From Rhodobacter sp. (lineage in GTDB: Bacteria; Pseudomonadota; Alphaproteobacteria; Rhodobacterales; Rhodobacteraceae), in assembly GCA_027489175.1 (NCBI GenBank), contig JAIYAE010000023.1:1-64000 (forward strand): a stretch of 64,000 bases of DNA. The letters are read 5' to 3'. Shown here piece by piece: positions 63,192 to 64,000 of this stretch. How positions within the stretch are numbered: position 1 is the first letter of the stretch; every line of letters starts with the position of its first letter. The notes below the pieces were generated by a model. The model saw only the letters and a program-made list of their open reading frames with translations, ran no database searches and had not been told where the DNA came from. A program made the translations under genes and the position numbers.

Positions 63192-64000
63192 TCGACCCCG
63201 TCACCCTTGCCGTCATTCAGGCCGGCCTCCAGCAGGTCTGCGACGAGATGGACCTGACCTTTTCCCGCGCGGCCTTTTCCCCGGTGATCGCCGAGGCCGA
63301 TGACCGGTCGGATGGCATCTATGCCGCCGATGATGGCAGCCTGATCGCTCAAGGCGCAAAGGGCTTGCCGGTCTTTGTTGGCGTGATGCAGTTTTCCACC
63401 CGCACCATCCTTGACCGTATCGCCAAAGGCCTGACCGCCCCACCCGAGCCGGGCGACATCTACATCGTCAACGACCCCTACCTTGGCGGCACGCATCTGA
63501 TGGACGTGCGCTTTGCCATGCCGGTCTGGCGCGATGGGCGCATCTTCTGCTGGCTGTCCAACACTGGCCACTGGCCTGATACCGGCGGCGCGGTGCCCGG
63601 CGGCTTCAGCGCCAGCGCGATCAGCGCCGAACAGGAGGGGCTGCGCCTGCCGCCCGTGAAGCTGTTCAAGAAAGGTGTGCTCGATACCGAGATCTACCAG
63701 ATCATCTGCTCCAACATCCGGGTATCGGAACAACGGATCGGCGATGTAAAGGCGCAGGCTTCGGCGCTTCTGGTCGGGGCAGACCGGCTGGCGGCCCTTC
63801 TTGACCGCTACGGCGATGCCACGGTGACCGAAGCCATCGCCGCCATGCGGGCGCTTGCGGCTCAGCAGATGCGGGCGCTGATCGGGCTGATCCCGCCCGG
63901 CACCTATAACAGTGCCGCGATTGTGGACAGCGACGGCGTGGTCAACCAGCCGCTGACCATCGCCCTTGCCGTCACCACCACTCCCGAAGGGCTGATCTTC
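63188..64000 (+). CDS. hydantoinase B / 5-oxoprolinase-type subunit, N-terminal part (cut by window edge)
   Basis: The first 271 codons of a HyuB-type subunit, starting in an ATGA overlap with the A subunit. MIDPVTLAVIQAGLQQVCDE, IYIVNDPYLGGTHLMDVRF and WLSNTGHWPDTGG are typical. It runs off the window. Confidence 0.92.
   Translation, partial: MIDPVTLAVIQAGLQQVCDEMDLTFSRAAFSPVIAEADDRSDGIYAADDGSLIAQGAKGLPVFVGVMQFSTRTILDRIAKGLTAPPEPGDIYIVNDPYLGGTHLMDVRFAMPVWRDGRIFCWLSNTGHWPDTGGAVPGGFSASAISAEQEGLRLPPVKLFKKGVLDTEIYQIICSNIRVSEQRIGDVKAQASALLVGADRLAALLDRYGDATVTEAIAAMRALAAQQMRALIGLIPPGTYNSAAIVDSDGVVNQPLTIALAVTTTPEGLIF

Overview
The window is a contiguous, GC-rich piece of an alphaproteobacterial chromosome, almost certainly from a Rhodobacteraceae/Paracoccaceae member (Rhodobacter, Tabrizicola or Gemmobacter type). 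The evidence is a full RcGTA-type gene transfer agent cluster in canonical order, an E1-beta subunit of pyruvate dehydrogenase with its own lipoyl domain, a class II (B12-dependent) ribonucleotide reductase, and short hairpin repeats scattered between genes. No rRNA, tRNA, CRISPR array, transposase or integrase was seen.

Layout. 1-8.9 kb: start of rpsF, a secreted YceI protein facing a cytochrome b561-YceI fusion, then fatty-acid and wall genes (fabD, fabG, acpP, an agmatinase-like gene, fabF, mltG). 8.9-23.6 kb: a 600-bp leader followed by the GTA structural genes, from small terminase to the host-specificity protein, plus one small trailing gene. 23.7-26.8 kb: cysE, then a three-gene phospholipid module (acyltransferase, YnbB-like CDP-lipid synthase, YnbA-like transferase). 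26.8-32.5 kb, mostly minus strand: pdhA-pdhB-pdhC, an HxlR regulator divergent from a small hydrolase, a decayed SDR gene, and an FtsB-like gene. 32.6-45.6 kb: class I aldolase, pgk, two cyclophilins, a PNPOx-like protein, tyrS, anmK, rarD-like, a tightly overlapped rluE/cupin/desaturase/small-membrane-protein operon, a gene of unknown function, eno, and an EamA transporter. 46-51 kb: nrdJ, a palindrome-rich gap, a Fur/Mur regulator and a flavin reductase. 51.3-64 kb: an Old-Yellow-Enzyme-type demethylase/reductase divergent from TetR, then MarR divergent from a probable catabolic operon that runs off the end: molybdenum hydroxylase (FAD subunit plus fused FeS/Mo subunit), 6-hydroxynicotinate-reductase-like FeS protein, UPF0280 (ApbE-like), DUF1185, and hydantoinase/oxoprolinase A and B.

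The points most worth following are these. The GTA leader holds a perfect TTAA-N7-TTAA CtrA-type box, a good promoter, and an intrinsic-terminator-like hairpin lying inside a 26-codon ORF ahead of gene 1. An ungapped 67-bp element occurs once in that leader and once, inverted, 23 kb away. The terminal operon looks like a hydroxylate-reduce-open-the-lactam route for an unknown N-heterocycle. One dispersed hairpin repeat is translated as part of the UPF0280 protein.

Most long antisense reading frames are GC-driven shadows and were left out. Starts were chosen by ribosome-binding site and start/stop overlap. Family names are recognised from sequence memory only; no search was run.
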